Assembly (NCBI RefSeq): GCF_022539505.1
Contig: NC_061510.1
Span: 92,210,292-92,274,291 of the forward strand
Direction: 5' to 3'
DNA from: Lolium rigidum
Taxonomy: Eukaryota > Streptophyta > Magnoliopsida > Poales > Poaceae
DNA: 64,000 bases
Below are positions 11,372-23,149 of this stretch, piece after piece. Positions within the stretch are counted from its first letter, which is position 1, and every line of letters begins with the position of its first letter. The notes under the pieces are model-generated. The model saw nothing but the letters and a program-made list of their open reading frames with translations, made no database searches and was not told the DNA's origin. The position numbers and the translations under genes were made by a program.

Positions 11372-14301
11372 AATTCTCTGATGTATTTGATACGCCAACT
11401 GGGCTTCCGCCCCGCGGGCAGTACGATCATCAAATTCCTCTTGTTCCGGGAGCAAGACCAGTATTAATGAGGCCTTATCGAGTAGCCCCAGAATTAAAAA
11501 CTGAATTGGAAAGACAGATACAAGAATTGTTGAAACAGGGTGTGATAACTCATAGCAGCAGCGCATTTGCCTCACCAGTCATACTTGTGAAGAAGGGAGA
11601 TAATACTTGGCGACTAGTGGTCGACTACCGACATTTGAACGCTCTCACAGTAAAGGGAAAATACCCACTGCCGGTGATTGATGAACTGCTGGATGAATTG
11701 GCTGGCTCACATTGGTTCTCCAAGCTGGACTTGAGGGCAGGATACCACCAGATTCGCCTAGCCCCTGGGGAGGAATATAAAACGGCTTTCCAAACTCACA
11801 ACGGACATTACGAGTTCCGTGTCATGGACTTTGGCCTCACAGGAGCTCCAGCCACCTTCCAATTCGCTATGAATGCTTCTCTGGCACCAGTGCTTCGCAA
11901 GTTTGCTCTCGTATTTTTTGACGACATCTTGATCTATAGTCAGACTTATGAACAGCACCTCGACCATGTGCACCAGGTTCTGACAATCTTACAGAGGGAC
12001 AAGTGGCAAGTGAAGCTGACCAAGTGTGCTTTTGCGCAACAGAAAATTGCTTACCTGGGGCACGTTATTTCTGCTGAAGGGGTGGCAACGGATACAACTA
12101 AAATCGAAACTGTCAAGACCTGGCCTCGACCAGCTAACCAGAAGGAAGTGAGAGGTTTCTTGGGGTTGAGTGGATACTACCGCAAGTTTATTCGTCACTA
12201 TGCCATTATTAGCCAGCCACTCACGGCATTGCTGAGGAAGGGGTCATTGTTTGTGTGGACAGAGGAACACGAAGCTGCTTTCCATGTGTTGAAGGAAGCT
12301 CTGACTTCAGCTCCGGTTCTTGCTCTGCCTGATTACACTTCGCCATTTGTCATTGAGACGGATGCCTGTGACATCGGGATTGGAGTTGTACTCTCTCAGA
12401 AAGGGCATCCTCTCGCGTTTGTGAGCCGTGCCCTCGGACCAAAGATTAGGGGTCTCTCTGTATACGAGAAGGAGTACATGGCTATCCTGCTGGCAGTGCA
12501 GCAATGGCGTTCATACCTTCAGGTTGGGGAGTTCGTCATCAAGACAGACCACAAAAGTCTCATTCATTTGACTGACCAGAGGCTCCATACCGAGTGGCAA
12601 CGCCGTGCACTGACCAAACTTATGGGGCTCCAGTACACCGTGCAATACAAGAAGGGAATCCTCAATGGCGCCGCCGATGCCTTGTCCAGGAAGCCAATGG
12701 ACGAGCCTTCCCTGATGGCAGCTACTGTGATTCAACGAATGTGGCTTGACAAGGTTCTGGACAGTTACAAGGACGATTCTTATGCTCAGCAGCTCCTGGC
12801 AAAACTAGCTATTGATTCACAGGCCGATCCTCAATTCACTCTATCTAAAGGGGTGCTCAGGTACCAAGGAAGGATCTGGATTGGTCCAAACAAAGAACTG
12901 CAGCAATCTATTATAGCAGCTTTCCATGACAGCCCAGTGGGTGGACATTCTGGATTCCCTGTGACTTACAGGAGGTTGCTATCTCTCTTCAAGTGGACTG
13001 GAATGAAGACTGCAGTCAAGGAATTCGTCGCTAACTACCACATTTGCCAGCAAGCTAAGCCTGAAAGAACCCTGCCAGCTGGACTCCTACAACCCTTGCC
13101 AATTCCTTCAGGACCATGGGAGATGGCGACCATGGACTTTATCGACGGATTGCCACCATCTCGTCAGTACAATTGCATCTTGGTATTGGTGGACAAACTC
13201 TCTAAATATGCTCACTTCATTCCGCTCAGACATCCTTACACCGCAGCAAAAGTGGCAGAGCTTTTCGTGGACAACATCTATAAGCTTCATGGTATGCCTC
13301 TGTCTCTTGTTTCTGATCGAGACCCAGTTTTCACTAGCAATTTCTGGCAAGCGGTCTTCAAGGCTACAGGCACGCAGCTGCGTTTGAGCACAGCGAACCA
13401 CCCTGAAACTGATGGGCAAACGGAGAGAGTCAATCAGTCAATTGAATGCTATCTTCGTTGCTTCATTAGCGCGCACGCTCACCACTGGTCCAAATGGCTT
13501 TCCTTATGTGAGTTTTGGTATAACAACAACTGGCATTCCTCGTTGGGCAAGACGCCGTTCCAGGTGATTTATGGCAGGGAACCTCGCTACTTCGGCATTA
13601 CTGCTACTGATCAGGTGGCTTCAGGAGACATTCAGGAGTGGCTACGTGAGCGAGCCTTGGTGCTTGCTTCAGTCAAGCAACACCTTCTGAGGATGCAGCA
13701 GCGTATGAAAAGGCAAGCTGATAAGAAGAGGTCAGAGCGTGTTTTCTCAGTGGGTGATCGAATTTTCCTGAAGCTTCAGCCATACTTGCAATCGTCAGTA
13801 GCCCATCGCGCCAACCATAAGCTTGCTTTCAAGTTCTTCGGGCCATTCCAGGTGTTGGAACGCATTGGGGAAGTGGCTTACAAACTGGACCTTCCTGCTT
13901 CAAGCCGTGTTCATCCAGTTTTTCACGTCTCACAGCTCAAACCCTGCCTGGGCCCTGGACAGCAGGTTCTTCCCAAGCTTCCCTCTGCTGACGATGTGTT
14001 TCAGGTACCAGTACAAGTTCTACAGCGCCGAGTTCGTCAGGAAGGTCTTCGTACGATCGTTCAAGGCTTGGTGCAATGGAGTGGCAGCCCTGAGTCCATG
14101 GCTACGTGGGAAGATCTCGAGTCGCTTCATCAGAGATTTCCTTTTGCATCTGCTTGGGGACAAGCAGAAATTCAAGAAAGGGGGAATGTCAGCGACCCTG
14201 CACCTGATGAGGAGGACGCACCGGAGGCAAGGCACAGGAGGCGGACACGCCAACCCGAATGGCTCAAGGACTACCAGTTGGGCCGCAAGAAGCCCATGTA
14301 A
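11372..14301 (+). CDS. pol: Element B RT, RNase H, integrase and chromodomain
   Basis: This is a long open frame of about 970 codons without stops. RT has the KLDLRAGYHQIR motif, a PATFQ motif and catalytic FFDDILIYS. RNase H starts at ETDACDIGIGVVLSQ and continues through the NGAADALSRK block. Integrase has the HHCC finger, but its first cysteine is tyrosine (NYHICQQ). It also has the DDE residues in MDFIDGLPP, VSDRDPVF and NHPETDGQTERVN. The C-terminus (VQWSGSPESMATWEDL) is chromodomain-like, which in relatives tethers integration to chromatin. The last ~38 codons lie beyond the PPT, so the frame ends inside the 3' LTR, as in some Reina-type elements. The upstream frameshift and the C-to-Y change argue that this copy is defective. 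Confidence 0.9.
14150..14186 (+). other. PPT of element B with upstream stem-loop, inside the coding frame
   Basis: CTGCTTG-GGGA-CAAGCAG (14,150-14,167) forms a 7-bp stem. Six bases on is the purine tract AAGAAAGGGGGAA (14,174-14,186), followed directly by TGTCAGCG, the presumed 3' LTR start. Both signals are embedded in codons of the polyprotein C-terminus. Confidence 0.75.
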
Positions 14302-14603
14302 TAGGCTAGCCCGGCTTGTCCGATATATGCTCTGTGTGTATCGTGTTTGAACCTCGGCGAGGATTTGGATGGAACGGCAGTGCCATGGTGTAATGAACTA
14401 GCTCGGGGGAGGTTGGGAGGAGAGCTATGAACCCTAATTCCTGTTCTCCACCTGGGATCTGCTCCAGCGTTAGGCTGTCTCCGCTCAGACCGGTGCCGGT
14501 GACAATCGTTAATGGGCTCGGCCCATTAAAACGTTCGTCGCTACAGGAAACAGCGTGTTCGTTGTTCTCGTGGGCTTGCGCGATTGTACGGTTCGTTCTA
14601 CCA
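14187..14603 (+). repeat. Probable 3' LTR of element B
   Basis: It begins TGTCAGCGACCC right after the PPT, and the pol stop codon is at 14,299-14,301. The end is not fixed because the matching 5' LTR is outside the window. A candidate CA end is at 14,603 and an alternative at 14,545. Length (about 360-420 bp) fits short Reina-type LTRs. Confidence 0.55.
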
Positions 14604-15069
14604 TTCCTTTTTAGCCGGATTTCTTCGAGTCTAAAATTGGTGCTAGACGACCAGAAACTGCAAAAATTTAGAATATCGTATGTTTCAAAAATAAATCTAA
14701 AGGAACTTTTGTCATGTCGTAAGCTAAAGGCTGCAGGTTTGTCAACCTTTTAAATTGCACTACATGATGATTTGAGAAACTGCAAAAAGTGAAACTTCGC
14801 ATGGAACAATGCTATTTATATTCGAATTACATCTCAGTTGGCGAAGATCTGTATTTGTAGAAACAGACGCAGAAACAGACATGAAATCTTGAATGAAAAT
14901 TTGCCGTCTTCTTCCTTTCTTGGACGCTCCTTTTCCGAATTTTGTTGTGTGAATAAGACAAGAATTCTAATGAAAAATTAAAAAAAATCTTCGTTTTACA
15001 AAGTATGGCTTACAAAGTTGTAACTTACTTTTCCAAGTTGGCATTCATGTTTTATTATTTATACTATTT
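14604..15069. other. Unannotated AT-rich spacer
   Basis: No ORF of interest, terminal repeats or RNA gene is visible. It separates element B from the repeat array that surrounds the solo LTR. Confidence 0.5.
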
Positions 15070-15690
15070 TGTAAAGAATAGAATGGATTTCCACCTTGAA
15101 CAGATATATTACATGAACGATATTCAACTATGAACGGTTTCTACCTTTGAACAATTTGAAAATGAACGCATTCCCACCTTGAATATTTTTTAAAAATGAA
15201 CGGATTTTTCCAGGTTGGTTACATGAAAAGATTTCCATGGTGAACAAAATTCCTAGCATGAACGGTTTCGTTCTTTAAAAACATTTTTAAAAAAGCATAG
15301 AACGAAAACCGTTCATACCTTAGATATTTTTGAAAAATGAACATATTTCCACGTTGAACAGTTTTCAACTTAAATCATGTTTTTTTTCAAAAGATGAATG
15401 TATTTCACCTTGAACATATCTATTACATGAACGAAATTCAAGTATGAACGGTTTCCTCCTTGAACGGTTTTTGTGTATGAACAAAATTTGAAAATGAACG
15501 CATTCCCACCGTGAACATTTTTTAAAAAAGAACGGATTTCCACCTTGAACGGTATATTACCTAAACAAATCCTCAAAAATGAACAGTTTTTCCTAGGTTG
15601 GTTATATGAATGAATTTCCATGATGGACAAGTTAAAATATGAAAATGAACGCAATCCCACCTTGAAAACATTTTTTCATAATGAACAGAT
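15070..15690. repeat. Degenerate TGAACGG-type repeat array, left part
   Basis: The block alternates variants of ATGAACGGATTTCCACC, CTTGAACA and TTACATGAACG at irregular 40-65 bp spacing. It is interrupted by the solo LTR at 15,691 and resumes at 52,773, so it predates that insertion. Such arrays are common near the ends of grass CACTA transposons, but I found no convincing CACTA termini, so the parent element is unknown. Confidence 0.6.
15686..15690. repeat. Target duplication of the solo LTR (CAGAT/CGGAT)
   Basis: CAGAT here and CGGAT at 52,773-52,777 flank the copia LTR. They differ by one transition, consistent with an aged 5-bp duplication. Confidence 0.7.
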
Positions 15691-16961
15691 TGATGGGATT
15701 CGTAGAATAGAAAACAAAAAATTTCCTACCGCAAGAACGAATAACAAGCCAAGATCCAATCTATAAGATGGTAGCAACGAGAAGATCATGAGACTAACCC
15801 TCGAAGATTTCCAAAGCCTACGAGATTAGATCTCGTTGTTGTTGTAGTCGATCACTTGCCGCTTTCGAAAGCGTGTAGAAGATCTTGGCGGTGCCACAAT
15901 CGGGAAACACCTCCGTACTTGGTCACACATTCGGTGTTGATGACGACGTCCTTCTCCCAGTTCCAGCGGGAAGCGGATGTAGTAGATCCTCCTCGGAATC
16001 CCGCCAGCACGACGGTGTGGTGACGATGGTGGTGGAGATCTCCGGCAGGGCTTCGCCTAAGTGCTAGGGGAGAGAGGTGGAGGAGGGAGTGGTGTTAGGG
16101 GAGAGAGGTGGAGGAGGGAGTGGTGCTAGTGTTTGGGAGAGAGGGAAGGGTGCGGCCAAGGGCAGCCTTGATATGGCCGACCAGCCCCCCTCTCCTCCTC
16201 TTTATATAGGTGGAACCCCCCTAGGGTTTGCCCCAAAACCAATCTGAAGTCCAACTCCAAAACTGCCATATGGACGAAACCTAGAGGGACATGGACTCTC
16301 TCTTTCCCCCTTAGCTTCGCCGGCCAAGGAGGTGGAGTCCACCATGGACTCCACCCTCCCACTTGGTTGGGTGGTTAGGGTTGGGACTCCACCTTCCATG
16401 GTGATTTCTTCCGGAAGGTTCTAGAACATTCTAGCGCCTTCCATAAATACACCGGATCATTTCCAAACTTGGAAAGTGACTTCCTATATATGAATCTTAT
16501 TCTCCGGACCATTCCGGACCTCCTCGTGATGTCCTGGATCCCATCCGAGACTCCGAACAATATTCGAACTCCATTCCATATTCCATATCTACTTAAAACG
16601 ACATCAAACCTTAAGTGTGTCACCCTACGGTTCGTGAACTATGTAGACAAGGTCGAGATTCCTCTCCGCCAATAACCAATAGCGGGATCTGGAGATCCAT
16701 AATGGCTCCCACATATTCAACGATAACTTAGTGATCGATTGAACCATTTACATATGATACCGATTCCCTTTTGTCTCGCGATATTTTACTTGTCCGAGGT
16801 TTGATCATCGGTATCTCCATACCTTGTTCAACCTCGTCACCGACAAGTACTCTTTACTCGTACCGTGGCATATCATCTCTTGTGAACTATTCACATGCTT
16901 GCAAGCTAATCAGACGACATTCCACCGAGAGGGCCCAGAGTATATCTATCCGTCATCGGGA

Positions 16962-16966
16962 TGGAC
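16962..16966. repeat. Target duplication TGGAC of element 0
   Basis: TGGAC precedes element 0 and is repeated at 52,286-52,290. Removing element 0 and one copy restores the continuous copia LTR, as confirmed by the same junction in element C near 56,630 and 63,618. Confidence 0.95.
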
Positions 16967-19900
16967 TGTCAACACCTGGATTTTTAAGTCCAGATGCCTA
17001 TTATGCCGTACCTCGCAATCCCAGGAATATTGTTTTTGCGAGACATAATAGATTGATATCACAACACATCATTCGTTACATACCATAATTCTCTTACAAA
17101 TAGAGGATCACATGATCCAGTCTTACAACATAATGGATCTAGAGATCCTATTACAAAACACATAGCGGAAGCGAAGTAGCGGTTGTGGTCCATCTGTACC
17201 ACAGGCAACTGTTGACGTCAGGAGTGGTCCTAGTTGTCGTAGACGTCCTGCTAACCTTCTTCCTGGTTCTGGTACTCCTCTTCATAGTCTGGCCATTGGA
17301 ATAGCTAGGGACAAAGCCGTGAGTACTTTAAAGTACTCGCAAACTAATACTAGTGTAAGTACTAACAATTTTAGTAAGAGGATTCTAAGCTCTAGGTTCA
17401 TTTGCATAAAGCCAGTTTTATTTCGTAAGCATTTAGAAATCAACAACTCTTCATTTGCCTAACTTAACTCAAGTGGGAACATTACTGTCATTCCCACAAC
17501 TCTGTTGTAATTCAAGTCAAATTCATCTTTCAAGTACAAATCCCAAGTCACCAGTCACATGTAACATTTTTGAAAAGTTCTGATGACGGAACAGTATGGC
17601 CTTTCCAACCGTCCATAACCGTGGACACGGCTATTCGAATAGGTTTACACTCGCGAGAGGTTGCACACTTGTGCCACAACATTTGATTACATCCGTCGGG
17701 GATAACCCCGAATCATCGTAACTCAGTACGCGGATCATCAACCATAACCTTTCACTTACATACCCTAGTATAGGTACCTCTCCCCATGAGCTTGGCCTCC
17801 CAGTGAAGACAAACCGTCAGCCTGGGAACTGCACAGAGCTTGGGCCGGACATTCACCTCATCTTTAACGTCGTTTCTTTTGTTGTGGAGGCAGCTTTCGG
17901 CATAACCCCGATGACACTTGTTTAGAGGGAACCCATACTAAAGTACATAAACTTCCAGTTAAGCCCTACCCATAATCAGGTATTGTGGGGGTACTCTAAA
18001 ATTGGAATGGTATCGCATCCAAACCCAACCATCAGTTTTTGTCAAATTCACCATGTCATTTAAGTCATATTCACCTTCAAAATCTTTCAACAGAAACTCA
18101 TCATTCCAAGGTTTTCAAAGTCATTTGCTTCACAAGTTCCCATTTAGAGTAGTCAATTTTAGTTTAGCACTAGCAATTATTCATGAGGGGTGCTAGCTAA
18201 CTTGTAGCTCTCTAGGCTAAATTTGATACTCTTGTAGTACTCTATACTTAGACCAAAGTTAACTATAAAAGTAAGCTCGGATAATCAAAGTAAAAGCTTG
18301 TAAGAATAAACCTTGGGATTGGATCCTTAAACATAAAGTAATATTGCGATGGTGCCTTTCTCTTGTAGAGCCTTGCACTAGGGTAGCTTGCAAGAGTATA
18401 GCTAGCAAGAGTAGAGCTTGCATTGGTGTTAGCTTGCCTTGGTTGGTGTATTGATCAAAGTGTTCCTCCTTCTTCTTCGTAGATGTTCTCGTCGTCCCCT
18501 TCGTAGCCTTCGGTACTAGCGTCTATAAACGGATACGAAGATAACAATCACCAAACAATACTTAGGTAGACTAGTTAGACATAATGGCTCAATCAAGATG
18601 ATCTAGCATCATCATCTACATTACTCAACATTAGACTAGGGTTTCTTCTTTGGGGTTTGGAAAACAAGTTCCTCTTAGTGAAATAGGGATTAGGGTTTCT
18701 ATTTAGTTCTTTGGAGAAATAATTTCCTCTCATTGAACCTTGTTATGATTTAATTTCCTTAAATACTAAGCATGAGATCATGTTGACCAAGGTCAACACT
18801 TCATATTTACTAATTGGGGAAAAGATTTAAATGAGATTCATCATCTCATGTAATTTAAATAACTATGTGATTTAAGATCCTCAAGTGAGCAAGTATGAGA
18901 CCATGTAACTAAGGTCATCACATTGCTTCATAACACTTGGGAAGATGATTTAAATGAGGTGCTACACCTCATAGATTTAAAATCCTAAATTTGAAAATGA
19001 TTTAAATGGGCTAGAAATGACTACATAGCCATTATTTTGCTCTATCCCATGATCATATGAAGCAACTATGTCATATTTTGGCATAATCAATTAGACAAGA
19101 TGAAATGTGATTTATGAGAGTTGGAATCAACTCAAAATCATTTATGGTTGATTTTTAATAATTGTTTAAAATATGAAAAGTCCCTGCCTTGTTATTTTTT
19201 CTACTTTAATTCTACACAAGTTCTATGGTTGAAACCAGTGGGTTTGGATAGAGCTTTTCATAAGCTTCCCAACAATACCAAATTCATAAAATTTGGCCCA
19301 GTGGATTTGGAGTTATTTCATTTTTATCGAAGCAGCAGTAAGCAAAATAACTGAAAAGATTTAATACGAATTTGAATTCAAAAAGCTGGCGGGAAGCGAA
19401 TTGGGCCGGCCCAGCTGTGGCCTGGGCCGTGCGTGCATGGCACATGCACGTGGCCAGCGCGCGGGGAGCACAGATCGTCGGATCAAGATCCGACGGACCT
19501 GGGACGTCGTCTACCTCGCGATACCGTGAGCTTGCGGGGGCTATTTCTCACACCTCGGAGCTCGGATCACGGCGGGGTTGGGCTCGTTCGACGGGGCTTT
19601 TCAAGGGCTTCAAAGTGGTGTATGGGTCGGTGGCTGTGGTGATGAGAAAAAGGGCGAGGTTTGGTGATGCCGTCGTGTGCATGCCGGCGAGCTTCTGGCG
19701 CCGTGGAGCGGCAAGGAGGGAGGAGGAGAGGTTCTAGGAGGGAGAGAGGGAGGCTGCTAGGTGGTGTGGTGTTGTCCAAGGCGAGGGGAGGGGTTTATAT
19801 AGGCTCCAGGGAGGAGGGGCGCGGCAGGTCGGCATGGCGGGCGACATCGCCGGGCGCGTCGTGCACAGTCGCCTCCGGTAGGGCTATGGCGTCAGAGGGT

Positions 19901-21522
19901 GAGGTAAGGAGTAGTAGAGGAAGTGTGCATAGTGGCGGATTCGCTGGTGTCGTGTGCAGGGCACACGAGGGCAATGCTGACCTCGGCGTCCTCGCGGGCG
20001 TCGCGTCGTGACGTCCTCCTGGTGCGCGTGAGGGTCAACGCTCGTGTCTGGCAGGTGTTCTGGAGTGAGGAGGTACTGGTGGCGCAGGGAGACGGGCTGG
20101 GTTGCAGTGTGCACGCGGGGAGGTGGTGGTGTCCACGGTGGTGAGCGGGTGACATGTGCAGGGGTTGTTTTGTTCAAGTCCTTGCTCTCCTCCACCAAGG
20201 GCAGGTACTAGCAGGTGTAGAGGGTCAAGGACAAGTGTGATGACATGGTGAGAGAGAGGGAAAAGGGCCAGGGGCAGGTGAGTGCATGGTAGTGATCACA
20301 TGGTTGGCATGGCTTGGCATTGGATCTTCTATGCCTTTTCTTCTTGGTCTTTGAGTGCTGCCGGCTTTGTTGAGGTGAGGCCAAGGGTGTGACATGTTTG
20401 GCAAGGTGAGAGAGAGCTAGATTGTGCACAAATGATTTTGGCAAAGGTGAGTGACATAGGTCATGTACTTGGCTTGGTTGGTGTCATGTGGATGATGTCA
20501 AGACTAGGTGAGGTCATGTGAGTGGTTGTGATACTATTGGCACTATAGATGAGGACAAGAGAGAGGAGGTGAGGTGGTGAATAGTGGTTGAATAGTGGTT
20601 GTACCCTATGTAACAATTTGATTCTGTTGTAAAAATCTCATGTGTGTGTGAATTTTACTAAGTTTATTCATAGATGGGTTCTAAATGATATTGGGCAGCC
20701 ACTCATGGCATTGGTTTGATTTTTGGAATTGATTTGTGAAGATTCTAAAATTTGTGGGAATCTAGACTTTGTTTCAAAGTGGCATTTTGGATTGACTAAT
20801 TTGAGCAATGGTCAACGATCTGGTCAAAGTGGTCAACACCAAAGTTGTTCATCTTGATGAGGTCTTGGATGAGGTGCAAAGAGTTGGCAGGGTTTGGTTT
20901 AAGAATCTCTTAATAAAAGGGCTCAAAGTGGGTTACATCTTAAAAATGGCACATGTGACCATCATCACATGCAATTTGGAAATGGCATTTCTTTGATTTT
21001 TGATTTGATTTTTCTTGACCCAAAGGATGTTTTTGAGTGTTGAAATGGTATAGAGGAGTGATCCAACCATTCACACCAAGTCTTAGGGTCAATTCTCAAA
21101 TTCACAATTTGGCTATTTACTCTCATATACCCCTATGTATAGTTTGATTTTCTTTTTATTTCTTTTTGTTTCACCCTGGATTTGATTTGTTAAGTACACT
21201 ATAGTGTTGATTAATGTTTTAAAATCATCTAATCAAGGTAGAAGGGTCTAGGTTAAAGTTTTACAAAAATAGCCATAGGCACATATGTAAGGGTATTTGC
21301 ATCTTCTCTTTTTCTTATTTATTCCTCTTTGACTTAAATGGGCATGGTTTAGGGTTTTAAAGATCATGTTCAAAACAAAAATTAAACAATCATGACAAAG
21401 ATCAACTCATACATGCATGAGCACTATGCATCTTGACTTATATAAATAAAGTTTTTGTTGGTTCAAATTTTGGAATCAGGAAATTCATTTTCTTCTTTGT
21501 TTTGAAAATTTGGGATGTTACA
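16967..21522 (-). repeat. 3' LTR of element 0
   Basis: This 4,556-bp LTR reads TGTCAACACC at its left and GGGATGTTACA at its right. A minus-strand TATATAAA box lies near 19,800. Several gene-like GC-rich ORFs around 19,370-20,200 recur in the other LTR, but I see no recognisable protein in them. It lacks the Harbinger insertion found in its partner. Confidence 0.92.
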
Positions 21523-21559
21523 AACCCTTCCCCCTTAAACAAATCTCGTCCCGAGATTT
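21523..21559 (-). other. PPT of element 0 with stem-loop
   Basis: In minus-strand sense, AAATCTCG-GGA-CGAGATTT (21,541-21,559) forms an 8-bp stem with a GGA loop. It is followed by a purine tract around AAGGGGGAAGGGTTTG that abuts the LTR. The core CTCGGGACGAG is identical to that in element A. Confidence 0.82.
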
Positions 21560-21599
21560 TAAGAAAAGTTAAGATCCTAAGAGAGATTGGGCAAAGGGG

Positions 21600-22196
21600 T
21601 TAACAGGAGAACATAATCTGCATGGCCCTGGGTGCTTCCCGAGCTTCGGTGGCATTCATGCGGTAGTAACGACCGTTGCGGTTGTTCGGGTAGTTTGGGG
21701 CAAACTTCCTTCCAGTTGCGACACGGCGCTGCTGCTGTGCAGGTGCAGCGGTATTGGGGGCAGTCTTGGCAAGCTTCTTGGGGCACTCATTGGAGTAGTG
21801 ACCTTGGATTCCACATTCATAGCAGGTCACAGTTGACTTGTCTCCTGAGGTAAGGGGCACATCATTGCTTCCAGTCCTTGGGGCATTGTTGGTGACTTTC
21901 ATCGGGCACTTATTAGAGTAATGACCAGTAACACCACAGTCATAGCAAGTCACAGTGGACTTGCCTCTGGGGGCGTGGTGGGGTACTGGGATGAGCTGCT
22001 CCAGTGATGCTATCCTCACGCGGAGGCGAGCAATGACGTAGTCCTTCTTGGCGTGCTGATGGCGAAGTGCCTTGCGCTCCATTGCAAGGATGTTGATGGT
22101 GTCAGTCATCTTGGCGTGCTCAAGGTGCATCTGGTTGGCCTGGGAACGGGAGTTGTTACGGGTAGGAGGGGCCATCTGATCAATGAGGTAGATCAT
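21600..22196 (-). CDS. Gag-derived protein with two zinc knuckles (element 0)
   Basis: This is an intact 198-codon ORF; a start at the second ATG (22,175, MAPPTRNN...) is equally plausible. Residues 8-70 are a charged helical or coiled-coil segment. Two CCHC knuckles follow at about residues 95 and 133 (CYDCGVTGHYSNKC and CYECGIQGHYSNEC), flanked by matching KSTVTCY blocks that suggest an internal duplication. The tail (NATEAREAPRAMQIMF) resembles the segment preceding protease in Tekay-like elements but stops there. The capsid domain is absent. The product could still bind RNA and may help packaging by an autonomous partner. This is inferred, not shown. Confidence 0.75.
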   Translation of the reverse strand: MIYLIDQMAPPTRNNSRSQANQMHLEHAKMTDTINILAMERKALRHQHAKKDYVIARLRVRIASLEQLIPVPHHAPRGKSTVTCYDCGVTGHYSNKCPMKVTNNAPRTGSNDVPLTSGDKSTVTCYECGIQGHYSNECPKKLAKTAPNTAAPAQQQRRVATGRKFAPNYPNNRNGRYYRMNATEAREAPRAMQIMFSC

Positions 22197-22581
22197 AAGA
22201 TAAGAGGGGAATTTCTATGGTTTGTTTGAGATAAAATTTGAAAAGTTTCAAAACTTGAGTAGTGTTGAGGGGGTAAAAGCCAACAAAACTTTTTCATTCA
22301 TACCAAACCATCACACATTACAAAACTAACACACCGTTGGTTTTAAGAACCATTCATTCGTTCTACGATACAAGGGACAGGATACCAAACTCACACTTAG
22401 TGCTCTCTTGCTATGAATTTACGCAAGTGCTCTAGTGACACTACTCTTCATCTGGAATGTTGGTTTCTTTGTCTTCATAGGCGAGATGCTTGTCGTTGGT
22501 ATAAGGCACGGATGCTGTCCAATTCCTTGCGGGTCTTGTGCAGTATGAAGTCAAGGTGTGCAAAATTTTATGGAGCAGTAC
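22197..22581 (-). other. Internal non-coding part of element 0, up to the element 1 insertion
   Basis: It has no ORF or recognised motif. It ends with the target duplication AGTAC of element 1 and continues at 46,597. Confidence 0.6.
22577..22581. repeat. Target duplication AGTAC of element 1
   Basis: AGTAC is repeated exactly at 46,592-46,596, immediately after the right LTR of element 1. Confidence 0.95.
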
Positions 22582-22966
22582 TGACATAGGCATCCCCAAT
22601 GGGCCTACCGAAGATAGTACCTGGGGTTTACTGAAGGCCCATTACGCGAAGAATAAGAAGATTCGGAAGCCCAAGATATTGTTAAGGAAAGCTAGAGTTG
22701 TAATAGGAAGCATTATTTGTAATCTTGCGGGAGGAGTTAGAAACCTTCCCGGACTCTGTAACTTGTACAATACGAATCCCTCGGCTCCACCTCCTATATA
22801 AGGGGGAGTCGAGGGACAAAGAAGGCATCGAATCATTGTTTCTCAAACCCTAGTTTCATAATCGTCGAGTACTTTTCGGCTGAAACCTTCGAGATCTACT
22901 TGCCCTCTACTTCCAACTAAACCCTAGTCTACAACCCGTAGGCATTGACAAGTTAATACCTTGTCA
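22582..22966 (+). repeat. 5' LTR of element 1
   Basis: It starts TGACATAGGCATCC and ends TACCTTGTCA. A clear TATATAAG box at 22,795-22,802 marks the element promoter. Confidence 0.94.
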
Positions 22967-22986
22967 ATTGGCGCCGTCTGTGGGAA
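22967..22986 (+). other. Primer-binding site of element 1
   Basis: ATTGGCGCCGTCTGTGGGAA immediately follows the LTR. This is the usual Tat-lineage tRNA primer site. Confidence 0.85.
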
Positions 22987-23149
22987 TTAGAGGCGTCAAG
23001 GATCCGATCTCGATGGCACGTTCAAGATCGTCGACTTCATCAACCGCAAACAACGCAATGGATCGAGGTAAACAGATCGCAACTGGTCTTGTCGATTTTG
23101 TTCCTCACCCGCCCTCCCGTTTGGTGCATATGCATATCTGGAGGAACCT

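Larger units (their letters stand above)
1..14603 (+). mobile_element. Element B: Ty3/gypsy chromovirus, 5' end outside window, interrupted by element A
   Basis: The sequence shows gag (3-498) and pol (10,605-14,301) of one element separated by the 10.1-kb insertion of element A. Removing A and one copy of its target duplication restores a continuous gag-to-nucleocapsid reading frame. The domain order is gag, zinc knuckle, protease, RT, RNase H, integrase and a chromodomain-like C-terminus, which places it among chromoviruses of the gypsy superfamily, probably near Reina, although the clade is inferred. The polypurine tract is at 14,174-14,186 and the 3' LTR follows. The 5' LTR and primer site lie before base 1, so the insertion site and target duplication cannot be checked. 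One frameshift near 11,370 and a substituted integrase zinc-finger cysteine are the only lesions I see besides the insertion. Confidence 0.9.

Noticed and set aside
19372..20200. Several overlapping ORFs in the GC-rich part of the element 0 LTR (also at 49,253-50,080)
   Set aside because: They lie on both strands, resemble no known protein, and occur only as parts of an LTR. GC-rich composition alone explains them.
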